This document shows, one piece after another, positions 20,042 to 31,124 of a stretch of 64,000 nucleotides of DNA (the stretch's first letter is position 1; each line of letters starts with the position of its first letter). Where the stretch lies: NCBI GenBank assembly GCA_026122205.1, contig JANCYU010000037.1:62001-126000 (forward strand), given 5' to 3'. This DNA is from Galdieria yellowstonensis. Its lineage: Eukaryota > Rhodophyta > Bangiophyceae > Galdieriales > Galdieriaceae. The notes under the pieces are model-generated. The model did not search any database. It saw only the letters and a program-made list of their open reading frames with translations, and was not told the origin of the DNA. A program made the translations under genes and the position numbers.

Positions 20042-22979
20042 TTATTTCTTGAACGCGTTTCGAATTCTTGTCAAAAGTTTTCTTTTTTCGAGGATTTCCT
20101 CTATTTGCTCATCGGAAAACTGCAGGATTCGAGAGATAACCGGCAATAAAGTATCCAAATCATCTGTTTGTAAAAATCTTAAAATTACATTTCGCAAATA
20201 CTCAAAAGTTATATCTTCTTTCAGTTTTTGTGCTGCTTGATATTTTTCGTTGAGTTCTCGCCATTCCTTTTTCATAAATTCCAACTGTTCCTGACATAGA
20301 TTCCAATCATTTTCCGTATAAGTTGTGGTTGCTGTCGTCGTCGTTTCTTCATTGTTGTTATTATTATTGGACAATGCTGCGCGACTCTTACTCGTCCTTT
20401 CCCATCGATCCAATTCCTTTTGAAGACTTTGTATTTTACTTTGCAAATCAGCGTTCTGCCAAGTAAGCTCTTCTATCTTCTTTTCCAACTGTTGCTTTTC
20501 TTCTTGCAAACGAGTCGACTGTTGTTCAAGCGACATTTCCAATCGACGAATTTCCATATTGGATTCTTCCAAATTGCTTTCCAAGGATAATATTTTCGAT
20601 TCTCTTTCAGTCAACGTTGCAAAACTTTCTTCCAGTCTTTTCGATTTTTCTTCTTTCACCTGTAACAATTCTTCTTCCAACTGTTTCTGTTTTTCCTTTG
20701 CTTTTATACGTTCCTGTTCCACCATAGTCTCTTTCTCCTTTACAAGTTGAGAAATTTTCTCTTCCAACTGTACAACTTGTGACTTTAAATTATCCAACTG
20801 CAAGCGATGTTCTTCATTTGTCTTTTCTAAAAGGCTGTCTACTTCTCGAATTGTTTTATCGCGTTGTCCAAGCGCTGTTCTTGCCTTTTCCTTATATTTC
20901 AGAAACTCTTCTTTGATTCTTGAAACTTGTTCTCTCCATTCCGACCCCGTTTGTCGTTCTCTTTCCAACAACAACTCCAAATTGCTAATAGAAGATTGTT
21001 TCTCTCCCAACATCTCTTCTTGTCGAGCCAACTCTGACTTTAACTAGAAGATGTTGAATTTCCTACATACAAAATCTATTTACATGAGCTACTTACTTGT
21101 TGAACTTTCTCGTGGAGAGATTGATTTTCTTGTTGTATTTGTCTTAGACGACTTTGGTACTGTTCACTCTCCTCTTCATGTTCTCTCTGTAGTTCTTGTT
21201 TCTCTTTTGCAAAGTTCTGCATAGCGTTACGAAAGTTTTCTCGTAGTTGTTCAAGTTGTTGTTCTCTCTGTGATAATTCCTTTTCTAGCGTTTCCTTTTC
21301 TTCTTTTGCTTTATCCAATTCTTGTTTTATACTGCTCCATTGGTCGCGTGAAACCACAGCTGCACCTTCACTGAGAATTTGTGTGGTTAAACTTTCTAAA
21401 ATATGAGAACAACTATCGATATGATTGCCAAAGAAATGGACAATCTCCTCAATTTCGTCCAACAAACGACGACTCGAAGATTCTCTGCCTTCTTCATCAA
21501 CCAGTTTTGTTCCTTGAGAACTTGTACTGTCCGTTGTACTCTTCGAAAGTCCACTGCTAGTCATTTCAGACATATCAGGTTGTTGAGCTGTTGTTGTTGT
21601 TGTTGTCGTCCAAGTCATCCTTTCCAAAGAAGATGAATATTTGGCTTCCTTTAAAGCATTGTATTCCTCTCTTAGTTTCTGTAAAGCCAATTCCAATTCC
21701 GTCTTGTCTTTTTCAAGATTGGCCAACTTATCTCGTCTCTTGGAATCAATAGTCGTCAGCTTATCCAATGCTCTTTTGAGTTCCTCTCCACGTTCTCTTT
21801 CACTTTCCAATTCTCTGCGTAGTTGATCGATACAAGCTTGTTGTTCTACTTTTTCTTCTCCAGTATCTTGTATGCCGACAGACTGACTCTCTTCTGTTTG
21901 CACTTGTTCTTCACAATTCGTATTGCCACGATGATCATCGGATAAGCAACTTTCCATTTGTACCAATAGCCTTGAAATTTCTATACAGCGGTTGTGTACT
22001 TTTTCTAACTTTTTGCTATCCATCGACGCCAACAATCTCTTCAACTTGTCAACGCCAACTTTGGAATCCTCCGAGGCATCTTCTCTGTCAGGATTCTCCA
22101 ACAAGGAACATAAATTACTACAGTGTTCAAAAAGGCCTTGGAAGTACGAATCACATTCTTCCACCTCTGTTTCTAAACTCGACATCCAATTCTTACAATC
22201 GCTCACCAGATACTTGATCGTATCCTCTGACTGTTTCTCAAGACTCGTCGATGAAGCTTCTTCTTTTGAAGCCAGCAATTCCTTTAGAGAGGCGTTTTCT
22301 GCTCTTATCTCCGCCAGTTTGGAGTGAATAAACTCCTTTGCTTTTGATTTGACTTGACTCAACTGTGTTTCCAACGTTTCCACTCGTTGTTTGGACTCTG
22401 ACAACTCATTCTGTTGCTTTCGAATCACTTCTTTGTTTTCAGCAATCTGATGGAAAGCTTCAGCTGCCTTTTCTTTCCATTCTGCCAGTTGAGTTTCCAA
22501 ACTATCCACTTTCTCCCTCCACTCTCTTTCCATTTGACTATTACCTGTTCCTACCGTGAGAAACCCTACAACCTTCCAATATCTTCACTTACTTTGTACT
22601 AGACGTTCCTTTTCTTCCATACACTGTTTGCTCCTTTGTCGTTCTTCTTCCAAACTATTTTCTAGTTGCAAAAATACATCTGCCTGATTCTCACCGCTAA
22701 TAATCTACAAAAGAACCATAAACAACTGCAGTTGTGTGTATCTGCACATGGTTATTTTACCTGTCTTATAGTCAACTCCATACTTTGTTTGGCTTGAAAC
22801 AGGGCTTCACACTGAAGTTGCTTTTCTTCTAGTGCCCTTTGTAAATGTTGTATCAACTCTTCTTGTTGTTGTGCTGATGAGGAGGAGGAAGCAGTTGACC
22901 ATGGACCAACTTGTGAAGTACGTTTTGGCTCTGGTTTGTTCTTTTCCATGTTGCTTGTTCCCAGTCGCCAAATATTCAT
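20042..22979 (-). CDS. GRIP-domain golgin
   Basis: Trans-Golgi tether. Exons 22761-22979, 22593-22704, 21097-22550, 20042-21043; introns 56, 42, 53 nt. Almost the entire protein is coiled coil rich in Glu, Gln, Lys and Leu, with Ser/Thr breaks (TTTTTTAQQP near 21600; NNNNNEE near 20360). The C-terminus carries the GRIP motif FEYLRNVILRFLQTDD followed by LLPVISRILQFSDEQ, including the Tyr that binds ARL1. Start could be 22979 or the in-frame ATG at 22949. Its 3' end is 17 bp from that of the convergent EXECUTER-like gene. Confidence 0.87.
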
Positions 22980-22997
22980 TTATCGAGATGGACACAG

Positions 22998-23088
22998 TTG
23001 CATATATCTATATATATATATATATAGATAGACAGCACGTATATATACAAATATATATATGTGTATATGCGTGAGAGAGAGAGAAAGG
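22998..23088 (+). repeat. AT/TATA and GA simple repeats
   Basis: (TA)n runs at about 23005-23028 and 23040-23062, then (GA)n at 23070-23083, directly upstream of the golgin start and downstream of the GET1-like gene. Likely promoter-proximal low complexity. Confidence 0.85.
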
Positions 23089-23192
23089 CAACAACAAACC
23101 GCAAACAATTTCGACTGTCGCAATATCCCAAAAAAGTCGTCTTGTGCAAATGTCGACTGCTGTGGACGTTTTGGGATGAAATGGAAAATACT

Positions 23193-23906
23193 TTATTCCA
23201 CATGTGCATGCAACTGTTTTCTATGGACAAAGTGTGTCGATATTCTTTCTTGCGCATATCGTAACCAACCCAACAAATAACAAAACAGAATAAACGTTGC
23301 TTGTTCACACACCGTTCCCCATATCCAACCAGGAACCATACACCGTTGCCATCCCATCGTCGTCGTCTTCTTCTTCTCGTATCTCGACAACAACAACTTG
23401 CTCATCGGCCATATCCAATCACAATCCACCAAAATATTCCTTTTCCAATAACGACTCCACACGAAAGAGAGCGAAAATACCGATATCTACACTTGTCGTC
23501 AGTATCCACCCATTCTTCTCACCAGTCCTGAAAACCATCGCTTACTCGATAAAACCAACCTATTCGCCATTTCCACTTTTGATATACTTGTAACCGTTGC
23601 AACCTATTTACTGAACAACGCGTTGAACAACACCCCGAACGCAATATCTATACGGAGAAAAAACTACTTACCTTGTAACAACTCCAACTCTTTTTCCAAA
23701 TCCAAACAACGTCTCTTGGCTTTGGAATACTCTACAAAAGTACTAGGCGAATGCAGAGTTTCCACTTGCGACCGCAGTTGACGAAACTCTCGAGACAACT
23801 CTTTCTCTTTCCACGATGGCGTTTCCTTGTGGATAATTTGTTGATAAAGAAAAGCACTGATGAATTGAAAACAAATAATATACAAAGAATACCAATCCAA
23901 CTCCAT
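23193..23906 (-). CDS. GET1/WRB-like receptor for tail-anchored protein insertion
   Basis: ER membrane receptor subunit for the GET3 ATPase. Exons 23672-23906, 23546-23610, 23193-23486; introns 61 and 59 nt. TM1 near residues 5-22 (YSLYIICFQFISAFLY), then the cytosolic coiled coil with the WRB-like string FVEYSKAKRRCLDLEKELELL, continued by exon 2 (RLQRLQVYQKWKWR). Exon 3 has TM2 (ISVFSLSFVWSRYW), a basic loop and TM3 (WGTVCEQATFILFCYLLGWL). The three-TM plus coil layout and the coil wording support the family. The basic loop KKKTTT between TM2 and TM3 is unusual. Confidence 0.75.
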
Positions 23907-23994
23907 ACACAAGTACCCACAGTCGTCTTGCTACACTAGTAACCACAATATATTTATCCAATACACACAACTCTAGACGTTTTCACCTACAATT

Positions 23995-26900
23995 TTATTT
24001 CACCAATGGAAACCACCAATCCATCAAAGACGCATATTGTCGTGTCGGTAAATCTCGCGCCAACGATATTCCACAACGACGATATGTTTCCATAAAGCTA
24101 TCCAGGAATTGCTTACAACTCCAAGGAATATTCGGAATGTGCTGTATTGTTTCCCAACAACGAAACAGTCTATACATTTTGGAATCATCTGGTTCTTCCA
24201 ACAATTGCTGCTCCCAAGTTTCACGGAAAAGATAGGAGAAAATAAAAGTAATAAAGAGGTCCACTATGCGATCTTCATTGCGAAGACGACGATGTGAATC
24301 ATTCCTTGGTTGAACAAACGACACAAATGCTTCCATCTTATTCCATAAACTTTCCAACGATACAATCCGCTTTCCTTGTACAATGGAAGATATGACCTCT
24401 TGTAAAATAGGACCAACATTGCGATAGTTGTGTATCAAACCAGGAAACTCTCCTTCAAAGGCATTCAATCGATGTAAAATTTCACTTAATCTTGTCCAGG
24501 AAATCTTATCCGATGCATCACATAATATCAAGACATGAGGAGCTGCTCGGCTTGCAACAACTTGATGAGCTCGATTGGCTATATAGGAAAGACTAAAAAG
24601 TGAATCATCTTCTTCTTTCTTATCAAACAAGGAACAAAGATGTTCGGCCTCTTCTAAATACTGAAAGTTATAACGTGCATAAATGGAGGCAGCTTCGTCG
24701 AACCACGAATCAGGGACACCGAGTTGTTGTCGTAGAAATATATCCGAAGGCACCATTCCATCCAATCCTTCTACTTGCTCCGATACAATCCAAGGAAACC
24801 ACTCAAGGAAAACACTTTTCAAACCAAACATATTATTTTCAAAGATATCACACGACCAAAGTATATAAAATGCCCAAGTATACAGGTGCATCATTTCCAG
24901 TTGAACAGCAAATGAAATAACAACTTTTGGATCCAAATAAGACGTTGCAAAAATGCTCGAAAGAATTTCACACACCAGCCAAGGTTTATGAGCATCCAAA
25001 GGGTCATAATAAATTCCATATGCCAAAGGTGTTGCCAAGTGCATCCACTGCACATGTTCCGGATATAAATTTGCCGCAATACACAATAAGACATAGCAAG
25101 CATCGTAAATAACGTTATTGGACTTGAGATCTTTCGAAGCTTCCAACTGTTCATGTTCAGGAACAGATATCACAATGTGAGGTGGGACTGGAGGAGAAAC
25201 CGAATTGGGATTATTTTGCCACTGATCGATATAAGACTGCAAGGAATGTTGGAGACCGTTGGAGGAAGAATAGTCTGATAGAGTTGCGTGTGAGCCATAC
25301 CAAAAATGCAAACCAAAAGTTCTGTACCAAGATAGCGAAAGATTATCTGTCGCATGTAAAATATCCCCACTCAATAGCGAATAAATACGATCCAAATCTT
25401 TTGACACGTGTCCACAAAAGTGTCGATGAATCTTGCAACAACAGGATCGGTAAACTTCGTCTTGCAATTGCATACCCTTTGCAATCATACAAGCCAATCT
25501 GAAATTTTTGGTTTCATTACAAAATTGAACAGCTTGTTCGACCTCTCCTCTGGATAACAAGAGGAAGATATGTAGAAATGGATCATTTGTTGGGTTCTTC
25601 TCCTCTTGTGACCAGGTACAAGCATAGTTCTGCAACCAGCTGGATAGATTGCGTCTAAATATGTCATCGGATGATGCACTGTCTTGGTCAACCTTATGCA
25701 CAAATAAAAGTAAAAGTCTAAGAACAAGCTCAAAATGTTGATTTCCACTAAATCCTGCTTCTGAGATGAGATGTGAAAGCGTCTCGACGACAACTTCATA
25801 ATGAAGAAAAGGCAATCGAAAGCTTGGACGTTTATATCCAACCGAATCGTTCATTTCGTCCAAGCAAAGTTTCCAAGAAGAGAAATGAATTTGAAGTGTC
25901 TTTTGAATAAACGACTGTTCCCATTCCTGAGTCTGTGCATAGATATCAACACAAAAAGAGTTGCTCGAGTTGCTAAAAACAGGAAAGGCAACTTGGAAGC
26001 CTGGACCAATGCTTGCCCTAAATGAACGCCCTAACAATAAAAGTGCGTCTCCCCTCATTTCAGTTGCTTTGTACAGGAAAGAATTCTTCCAAGAGACTTG
26101 ACAATACAGTGAAGGTGCTGGTGGAGGAAATGCACGACTCAAGGATTCTGACACAGGCTGTTTATCCTCTTTGGTTGTTGTAGGTTCTTTCTCATCCAAC
26201 GAATGGGATAACAACTGTTCACTGTCTGTTTCCATGGGCGACGACAACTTGATGCGTGGAGAATATTCTTCGTCATAGGATGGCTGCTGTTTGGACGGAA
26301 AAAACCGTTGTTCTGGTGTCTTGAATAAATCTACTGAAAATATATGCGACCGCTTTCTTGAAGAAGAAAGAGTTCTGCTGCTGTTGCTGCTCAACTTATT
26401 TCCCGACCTTGGTGGAATAACAACGTTTGTATCTATCTGTTTCTTCTCACTCTCGAGACTTTTGTCCACTCCAGATGACTCCTTGATATACATTTCTTCT
26501 ACAGTTGGAAATTCATCTTCGACCTCATCTTCATGGATTCGTTCTATCTCCTTGTCAAATACAGGATTCATGGCCGTGTTGGTTGTACTACTTATACCAC
26601 TTTCCAGTATATCGTCTTCTTCGCTGGACTCATCTTCACTATCAGGAAGACCATATCTGCTAAAATGAGGAACTTCAAACGACCAAGTGCCTTGAGTGGC
26701 ATCATATCCTAAAAATGTTAGACCTTGTTTCTCACAATGTTGTTTCAGTTTCGCAGTAAAGTTAGTTACACTCGAAACATCTTTCAGCTGCTGGCCGGTC
26801 TTTTTGTCCACCTTCCAAACCTTATGAAGGCTCACTTTCGCAGGTTTATTCAGACCGACACCGATTTCCGGCTTCTCTTCTTCATCGGGATATACAATTA

Positions 26901-29673
26901 CTTCGCGGTTTTCAATGTGAACCAGGCGATCGAGATCCAAGTTGCGCACGTCCGTCTCACCAAGCCACTGAATTTCTCCCACTTCTCTTCTACCAACAGT
27001 AAAGTTGTACACGTGACTCAAATCTTCATCCCTCATTTTCTTGAGTTTCTCTAGACTTGGCACCGTATAATAGTTAGGTTTGGTTAACGTTGGGGCAGAA
27101 TTCCTTTCTTCTACTCTATGAACGGAATTTGACTCGGTTTCTGGCGACAGATTATCCTCATAAAATTCTCTATATGAGTTATATACCGAGGGAGATTTCA
27201 AATTGCCCGAATATTGCCCAGGAGACCTCAATGGAGTCGGTTTCGTCACACGACTAGGTGGCGCAAACTCTGAAGACTTGCGGTCCTCGGTAGAATAAAT
27301 TGCTCCGTTACTCTTCGTATGTCCCTCTGAAGAGTGAAAACTGGATGGAGCAAACGAAAGCTTCTTTTCTTCTGGAGAACTCAACTCATGCACACCGTTT
27401 CTTTTCTCTTCCCGAGAAGTACCCAACTTTTCATCATCTGATCTTGGCGTAATTATTAACCGCTTCATATCCGATCTTGCAATAGATGGGGACCTTAAAG
27501 GACTACTGTTGCTCTTCGTTTCTACCAAAGAAAAATGTTCTGGACTGAAGACGGAGACTGACCTCTTCGCTTCAAACATTGGAGAGTTCAACGCTAAAGA
27601 TGAACGCAAGCTTCGTGCATGAATACGCGCAAATGAGCGCGCAGAAGGCCTTGCAATACTAGTGCTGCCGCTCGAAAAAGATAAGCTATTAGACGAACTA
27701 CTACTCTCCACTGGGTTAGTCGAGTCTGATGATCTTCTCCATGACAAAGAAGCTGCTTCAAATATTGGGCTCTTTCCATATGGAGTATTCGTCGTATTAT
27801 CACGGGGAGCAGAATTTTGAGGAGTTGCAAATGACCAGTTCTGCTGTGGTCCTTGTGTATTATTCAACGTGTTTTGAGTTGCAAACAACGATGTATTCCC
27901 CATAGAAAATGATGCGCTTTGTTGAGCAGCAGGAGTAGAGAATGAGAAATTTGGTGTGGCTCCAAAGAGTCCTGAACTAGAGCTCTGCAGTCCTGAAAAC
28001 GAATTCCCTATATTACTAAAACTCAAACCTGCTGCAGAAGAGCCCCCAGCGTTCTGAGGCTGTCCAATAGTAGAAAATGCCGTAGGATTAGAAGAGAATG
28101 AACTAAAGAGAGATGCACCGCTAGATGCAGCTGGCGGACTCCCAAATAATGTCGGTGCTGTTTGCGGAGATGCTGAAAGTCCTCCTCCAAACAATGAGCC
28201 ACTTGGCTTGGACGAATCCGCTCCAAAAGCGAAAGAACTGCCAAATGGACTGGAGGATGCAAACGTTGAAGTGCCAAAGGAAGATGAACTGCCGGCAGTT
28301 GAAGGACCAAACCTATTTCCACCGAAACTCGAACCGAAGGAACCAAGATTCAGTGTCGGTTGAGATGGTGCGCTTGTACTTCCAAATGCAGGTGCCGAAG
28401 TATTTCCTCCTCCAAAGAAAGAACTGGAACCAAAGCTTCCCATCGGTTGACTTGGCATACTCGAGCCAAAACCAGAAAATGGCTTCTGACCAGCATTGCT
28501 ACTGGAAAACAAACCAGATGAAGAAGAACTTAACCCAAAAGGTGTTGCAGCTGTTTGAAAGGAAGCACCACTTTGTGCACCAAAAGCTGGAACTGAGCTG
28601 GAGCCACCAAATATTGAAGTGTTGGAACCGAATCCTGTCGAGGTCTGACCAAAGGGAGACGAACCAAAACCAATAGCAGGCACTGTGGCTGGCTGTGAAG
28701 CACCTCCAAATGCAGGAGCAGGAGTATTCCCAAATAATGAACTGGAAGATGCTCCAAAAGCTGGAGCTGACATCGTAGGTGAGGAACCAAAGAAACCACT
28801 TGAAGGGGCACCAACTCCAGTATTAACGGAAGGTGCGCCAAAGGTACTTCCAGCGGGTTGAAATGTTGAAAGTGACGTACTATTTTTCTTTCCTAGAAGG
28901 TAATCCTCGTATCGAAGTTCTTCGAAAGACTTGTCTTGATAGTCGGGCATTCTTGTAATCGACATATACTTCACGTTCACTCCTCCTCCATCATACTCTT
29001 GTACAGGCTGAAATTTGGGGTTCCCAGTTCCCTTTATAGTACTGCCTTGTAGAGAACCCTGACCAAAACCCGTCGCTAGGTTAGAAGGGGTATTGCCAAA
29101 AGCAGTATTCGAAAACGGAATATTTGTCTGCAGATTCTTCGCTCCAAACGCCGCGGAACTACTTCCAAACGCTGGTGGTGCACTTTGCGTTGCTACTGGC
29201 CCTAAACCAAAGCCTCCTATTGAAGATGCTCCTGCTGCAAAAGAAGGCTGGCTAAAAGTAGAAGCAGGAAACGGTGATGAAGAAGCAAACGCAGCTTGTG
29301 AGTTACCGAAAGTCGATCCAGAACCAAAGAACGAAGGACTGCTCTGAGCAAAAGTTGGTTGACCGGGGTTGATGCCCATGCCTGTGTTGCCAAAGGCAGG
29401 CTGTGCTTGTCCAAAAGGCGACGGTGTTGCTGCATTAGGCGCTGCTCCTGAAGGCATTCCGAATCCAGTTTGAGGAGTTGCACTAGCAGGAGTTGCGCCA
29501 CCAAAGGCGGCACCCCCCTGGAAAGCGTTAGGGCTAGAACCAAAGGAAGGAGCACTTTGGGAGCCTCCAAAAGGACTTGGACCTCCAAAAGGGGAGGCTG
29601 CACTCCCAAAAGAAGCAGCGCTACTAGTTTGTGAACCAAATAGCGGTTTTCCAAAGTTACCCCCGAGCGACAT
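23995..29673 (-). CDS. NUP98-NUP96 precursor, autoproteolytic nucleoporin
   Basis: 1892 residues, one exon. Residues 1-700: FG repeats (mostly SxFG, PxFG and FGxxxFG; few GLFG), interrupted near 215-262 by a GLEBS-type RAE1-binding segment (QDKSFEELRYEDYLLGKK). Residues about 730-860: Ser-rich linker. Residues about 868-1010: autoproteolytic domain starting YYTVPSLEKLKKM and ending at the cleavage motif EVPHFSRYG (family HF|S). From there on is the NUP96 part: acidic linker, then the helical solenoid that joins the Y-complex. One precursor is thus predicted to give both the mobile FG protein and a scaffold subunit, as in animals and plants. Confidence 0.93.
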   Translation of the reverse strand: MSLGGNFGKPLFGSQTSSAASFGSAASPFGGPSPFGGSQSAPSFGSSPNAFQGGAAFGGATPASATPQTGFGMPSGAAPNAATPSPFGQAQPAFGNTGMGINPGQPTFAQSSPSFFGSGSTFGNSQAAFASSSPFPASTFSQPSFAAGASSIGGFGLGPVATQSAPPAFGSSSAAFGAKNLQTNIPFSNTAFGNTPSNLATGFGQGSLQGSTIKGTGNPKFQPVQEYDGGGVNVKYMSITRMPDYQDKSFEELRYEDYLLGKKNSTSLSTFQPAGSTFGAPSVNTGVGAPSSGFFGSSPTMSAPAFGASSSSLFGNTPAPAFGGASQPATVPAIGFGSSPFGQTSTGFGSNTSIFGGSSSVPAFGAQSGASFQTAATPFGLSSSSSGLFSSSNAGQKPFSGFGSSMPSQPMGSFGSSSFFGGGNTSAPAFGSTSAPSQPTLNLGSFGSSFGGNRFGPSTAGSSSSFGTSTFASSSPFGSSFAFGADSSKPSGSLFGGGLSASPQTAPTLFGSPPAASSGASLFSSFSSNPTAFSTIGQPQNAGGSSAAGLSFSNIGNSFSGLQSSSSGLFGATPNFSFSTPAAQQSASFSMGNTSLFATQNTLNNTQGPQQNWSFATPQNSAPRDNTTNTPYGKSPIFEAASLSWRRSSDSTNPVESSSSSNSLSFSSGSTSIARPSARSFARIHARSLRSSLALNSPMFEAKRSVSVFSPEHFSLVETKSNSSPLRSPSIARSDMKRLIITPRSDDEKLGTSREEKRNGVHELSSPEEKKLSFAPSSFHSSEGHTKSNGAIYSTEDRKSSEFAPPSRVTKPTPLRSPGQYSGNLKSPSVYNSYREFYEDNLSPETESNSVHRVEERNSAPTLTKPNYYTVPSLEKLKKMRDEDLSHVYNFTVGRREVGEIQWLGETDVRNLDLDRLVHIENREVIVYPDEEEKPEIGVGLNKPAKVSLHKVWKVDKKTGQQLKDVSSVTNFTAKLKQHCEKQGLTFLGYDATQGTWSFEVPHFSRYGLPDSEDESSEEDDILESGISSTTNTAMNPVFDKEIERIHEDEVEDEFPTVEEMYIKESSGVDKSLESEKKQIDTNVVIPPRSGNKLSSNSSRTLSSSRKRSHIFSVDLFKTPEQRFFPSKQQPSYDEEYSPRIKLSSPMETDSEQLLSHSLDEKEPTTTKEDKQPVSESLSRAFPPPAPSLYCQVSWKNSFLYKATEMRGDALLLLGRSFRASIGPGFQVAFPVFSNSSNSFCVDIYAQTQEWEQSFIQKTLQIHFSSWKLCLDEMNDSVGYKRPSFRLPFLHYEVVVETLSHLISEAGFSGNQHFELVLRLLLLFVHKVDQDSASSDDIFRRNLSSWLQNYACTWSQEEKNPTNDPFLHIFLLLSRGEVEQAVQFCNETKNFRLACMIAKGMQLQDEVYRSCCCKIHRHFCGHVSKDLDRIYSLLSGDILHATDNLSLSWYRTFGLHFWYGSHATLSDYSSSNGLQHSLQSYIDQWQNNPNSVSPPVPPHIVISVPEHEQLEASKDLKSNNVIYDACYVLLCIAANLYPEHVQWMHLATPLAYGIYYDPLDAHKPWLVCEILSSIFATSYLDPKVVISFAVQLEMMHLYTWAFYILWSCDIFENNMFGLKSVFLEWFPWIVSEQVEGLDGMVPSDIFLRQQLGVPDSWFDEAASIYARYNFQYLEEAEHLCSLFDKKEEDDSLFSLSYIANRAHQVVASRAAPHVLILCDASDKISWTRLSEILHRLNAFEGEFPGLIHNYRNVGPILQEVISSIVQGKRIVSLESLWNKMEAFVSFVQPRNDSHRRLRNEDRIVDLFITFIFSYLFRETWEQQLLEEPDDSKMYRLFRCWETIQHIPNIPWSCKQFLDSFMETYRRCGISLARDLPTRQYASLMDWWFPLVK

Positions 29674-29906
29674 TTCTCAAGTTTGAAGCATTTCCCACCA
29701 AAACTTATTCCAATCGGGTTTTGTCATTCTTAAGAATCAACTGGAAGAAATATTTTGTCTTGAAGGAATGATGACTGGACTGTTCTTCACGTATACTTCA
29801 TTGTTTTTGCAGCCAATATCATTGTAGTTTTTTTCCAAAAGCTTGCACTTGTTGCAAATCAAAACAAATACCACAGAGAATATTTCAACTCAAAATTGCT
29901 GTTTCC

Positions 29907-30695
29907 ATGATGGAGCTGGCTTTCCTAGGTGATATTTTCTTTCCTTCACGAGTGTTTGTCTGGAAAAAGAGCAGCTTCTTAAAACGCAGAATTGGAGAGA
30001 TAGACGTAAAAACAAGAAGATGTTCTAGTGCTGGACTCGTTTTTCCTTTTCAAAAGAGTTTACTTGTTGCTTCCTTTATTGGTCGAAAGGCTGTAGGAGT
30101 CGACTATGGTATGAATCGGGTTGGAGTTGCTGTTTCTGTTGGGTTTTCACCTCGACCACTTACGTGTATAAAGCATGATAATAACAATGATTTACTTTTG
30201 AACAAGCTACGTGAAATAGTGTTTTCCGAGCGTGCAGAAATCATCGTAATAGGCCTTCCTTTAAGTGCAAGAGGTAAGTACTTTTTCAAGTCCTGTTTGA
30301 AAACTTACACTTTGAACTTAGTGGAATACCCAAGTGGACAAACACAGAAAGCAATGGACTTTGCTCAACTTGTTGCCAATAGTTTTCCAAAGCAGCAGGT
30401 ATATTTATGTGACGAAAAATATACTAGCATAGTTGCCAACGAAAGACTAGCGGAACGAGGAATAAGTGCAAAGAACTCAAAAGATTTGGTCGACTCCGAA
30501 GCTGCGGTAGTTTTGTTGGAACGGTTTTTTGGAGGCTGGTCGACAGACGAGACTGGTACATATCTGAAACTTGTAAAAAGTCAACAGGAGGAGACTAGCC
30601 GAGGACAAGATGGTATGTCAGAAGAAAAAGGAAACCATCCAAAGTATACACCATATCGAGAGTGGCGGCAGAATCTCCTCAGAGAACAAAGTTGA
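29907..30695 (+). CDS. YqgF/RuvX-type Holliday junction resolvase-like nuclease, organellar
   Basis: RNase H-fold protein related to bacterial YqgF (pre-16S rRNA processing / resolvase-like). Exon 1 29907-30273, 48-nt intron (30274-30321), exon 2 30322-30695. About 60 basic residues precede the core, suggesting organelle import. Core motifs: AVGVDYGMNRVGVAVS (first Asp), IIVIGLPLSARV (after splicing), YLCDEKYTSIVANERL (Glu), and LVDSEAAVVLLERF (last Asp). The intron is a multiple of three and has no stop, so retention would give a longer in-frame protein. 232-bp divergent promoter shared with NUP98-96. Confidence 0.85.
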   Translation: MMELAFLGDIFFPSRVFVWKKSSFLKRRIGEIDVKTRRCSSAGLVFPFQKSLLVASFIGRKAVGVDYGMNRVGVAVSVGFSPRPLTCIKHDNNNDLLLNKLREIVFSERAEIIVIGLPLSARGKYFFKSCLKTYTLNLVEYPSGQTQKAMDFAQLVANSFPKQQVYLCDEKYTSIVANERLAERGISAKNSKDLVDSEAAVVLLERFFGGWSTDETGTYLKLVKSQQEETSRGQDGMSEEKGNHPKYTPYREWRQNLLREQS

Positions 30696-30725
30696 AGGTA
30701 CCTGCATCCGTAAAACTTCTTCCGT

Positions 30726-31124
30726 CTAACTGCTCAACATAGCAACTGCTTGTTGCATTCTGTTCCTTATCTTTTGTCGCCTTCGCCTGTCTTTTGTCTT
30801 TTGTTTTTTTACTATTGGTTTCGATAACTTTTTTATCTTTTTACTTGTCTCTTTTTCTTGGCTTTGTGACATATTCTCTTGGTGGAGAGGATCTTGGTCC
30901 AGTTGCTACGAAAAAGTTATTTCCGACGAGGTTCCGCTTTCGGGACTTACCAGTGTAAATATTTTATCCATAAGGAACTCTCTTTCTTCCTTCATTTGTT
31001 TCTTTTCTTTTTGCTTTTCTATTTGTTGTTTTTCGCTGCGAATAAGTGACTCCACATAAGCCCTTCTACGGCGTCTAGCCACCTTTCTGCCCATCGCTGC
31101 TTTGGCGAAGATTGCTGCTATCAT
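30726..31124 (-). CDS. Small Lys/Arg-rich helical protein
   Basis: Not recognised. Exon 1 30951-31124, 45-nt intron, exon 2 30726-30905; about 117 residues. N-terminus MIAAIFAKAAMGRKVARRRRR, then a long charged helix (EKQQIEKQKEKKQMKEER), an acidic spacer, and a second basic run ending in an Arg-rich helix. Composition suggests an RNA- or ribosome-associated nucleolar protein. A second possible start is the Met before GRKVARR. Its stop is 30 bp from that of the convergent nuclease gene. Confidence 0.6.

Noticed and set aside
22976..23308. 110-codon minus-strand frame
   Set aside because: Built from the TA repeat and overlaps GET1-like exon 3 in another frame.
26640..26700. NUP98 HFSRYG as a possible intein or protease site
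   Set aside because: It fits the known nucleoporin autoproteolytic domain, so no intein need be invoked.
28125..28676. 183-codon plus-strand frame
   Set aside because: Antisense of NUP98 FG repeats; repeat composition keeps the other strand open by chance.
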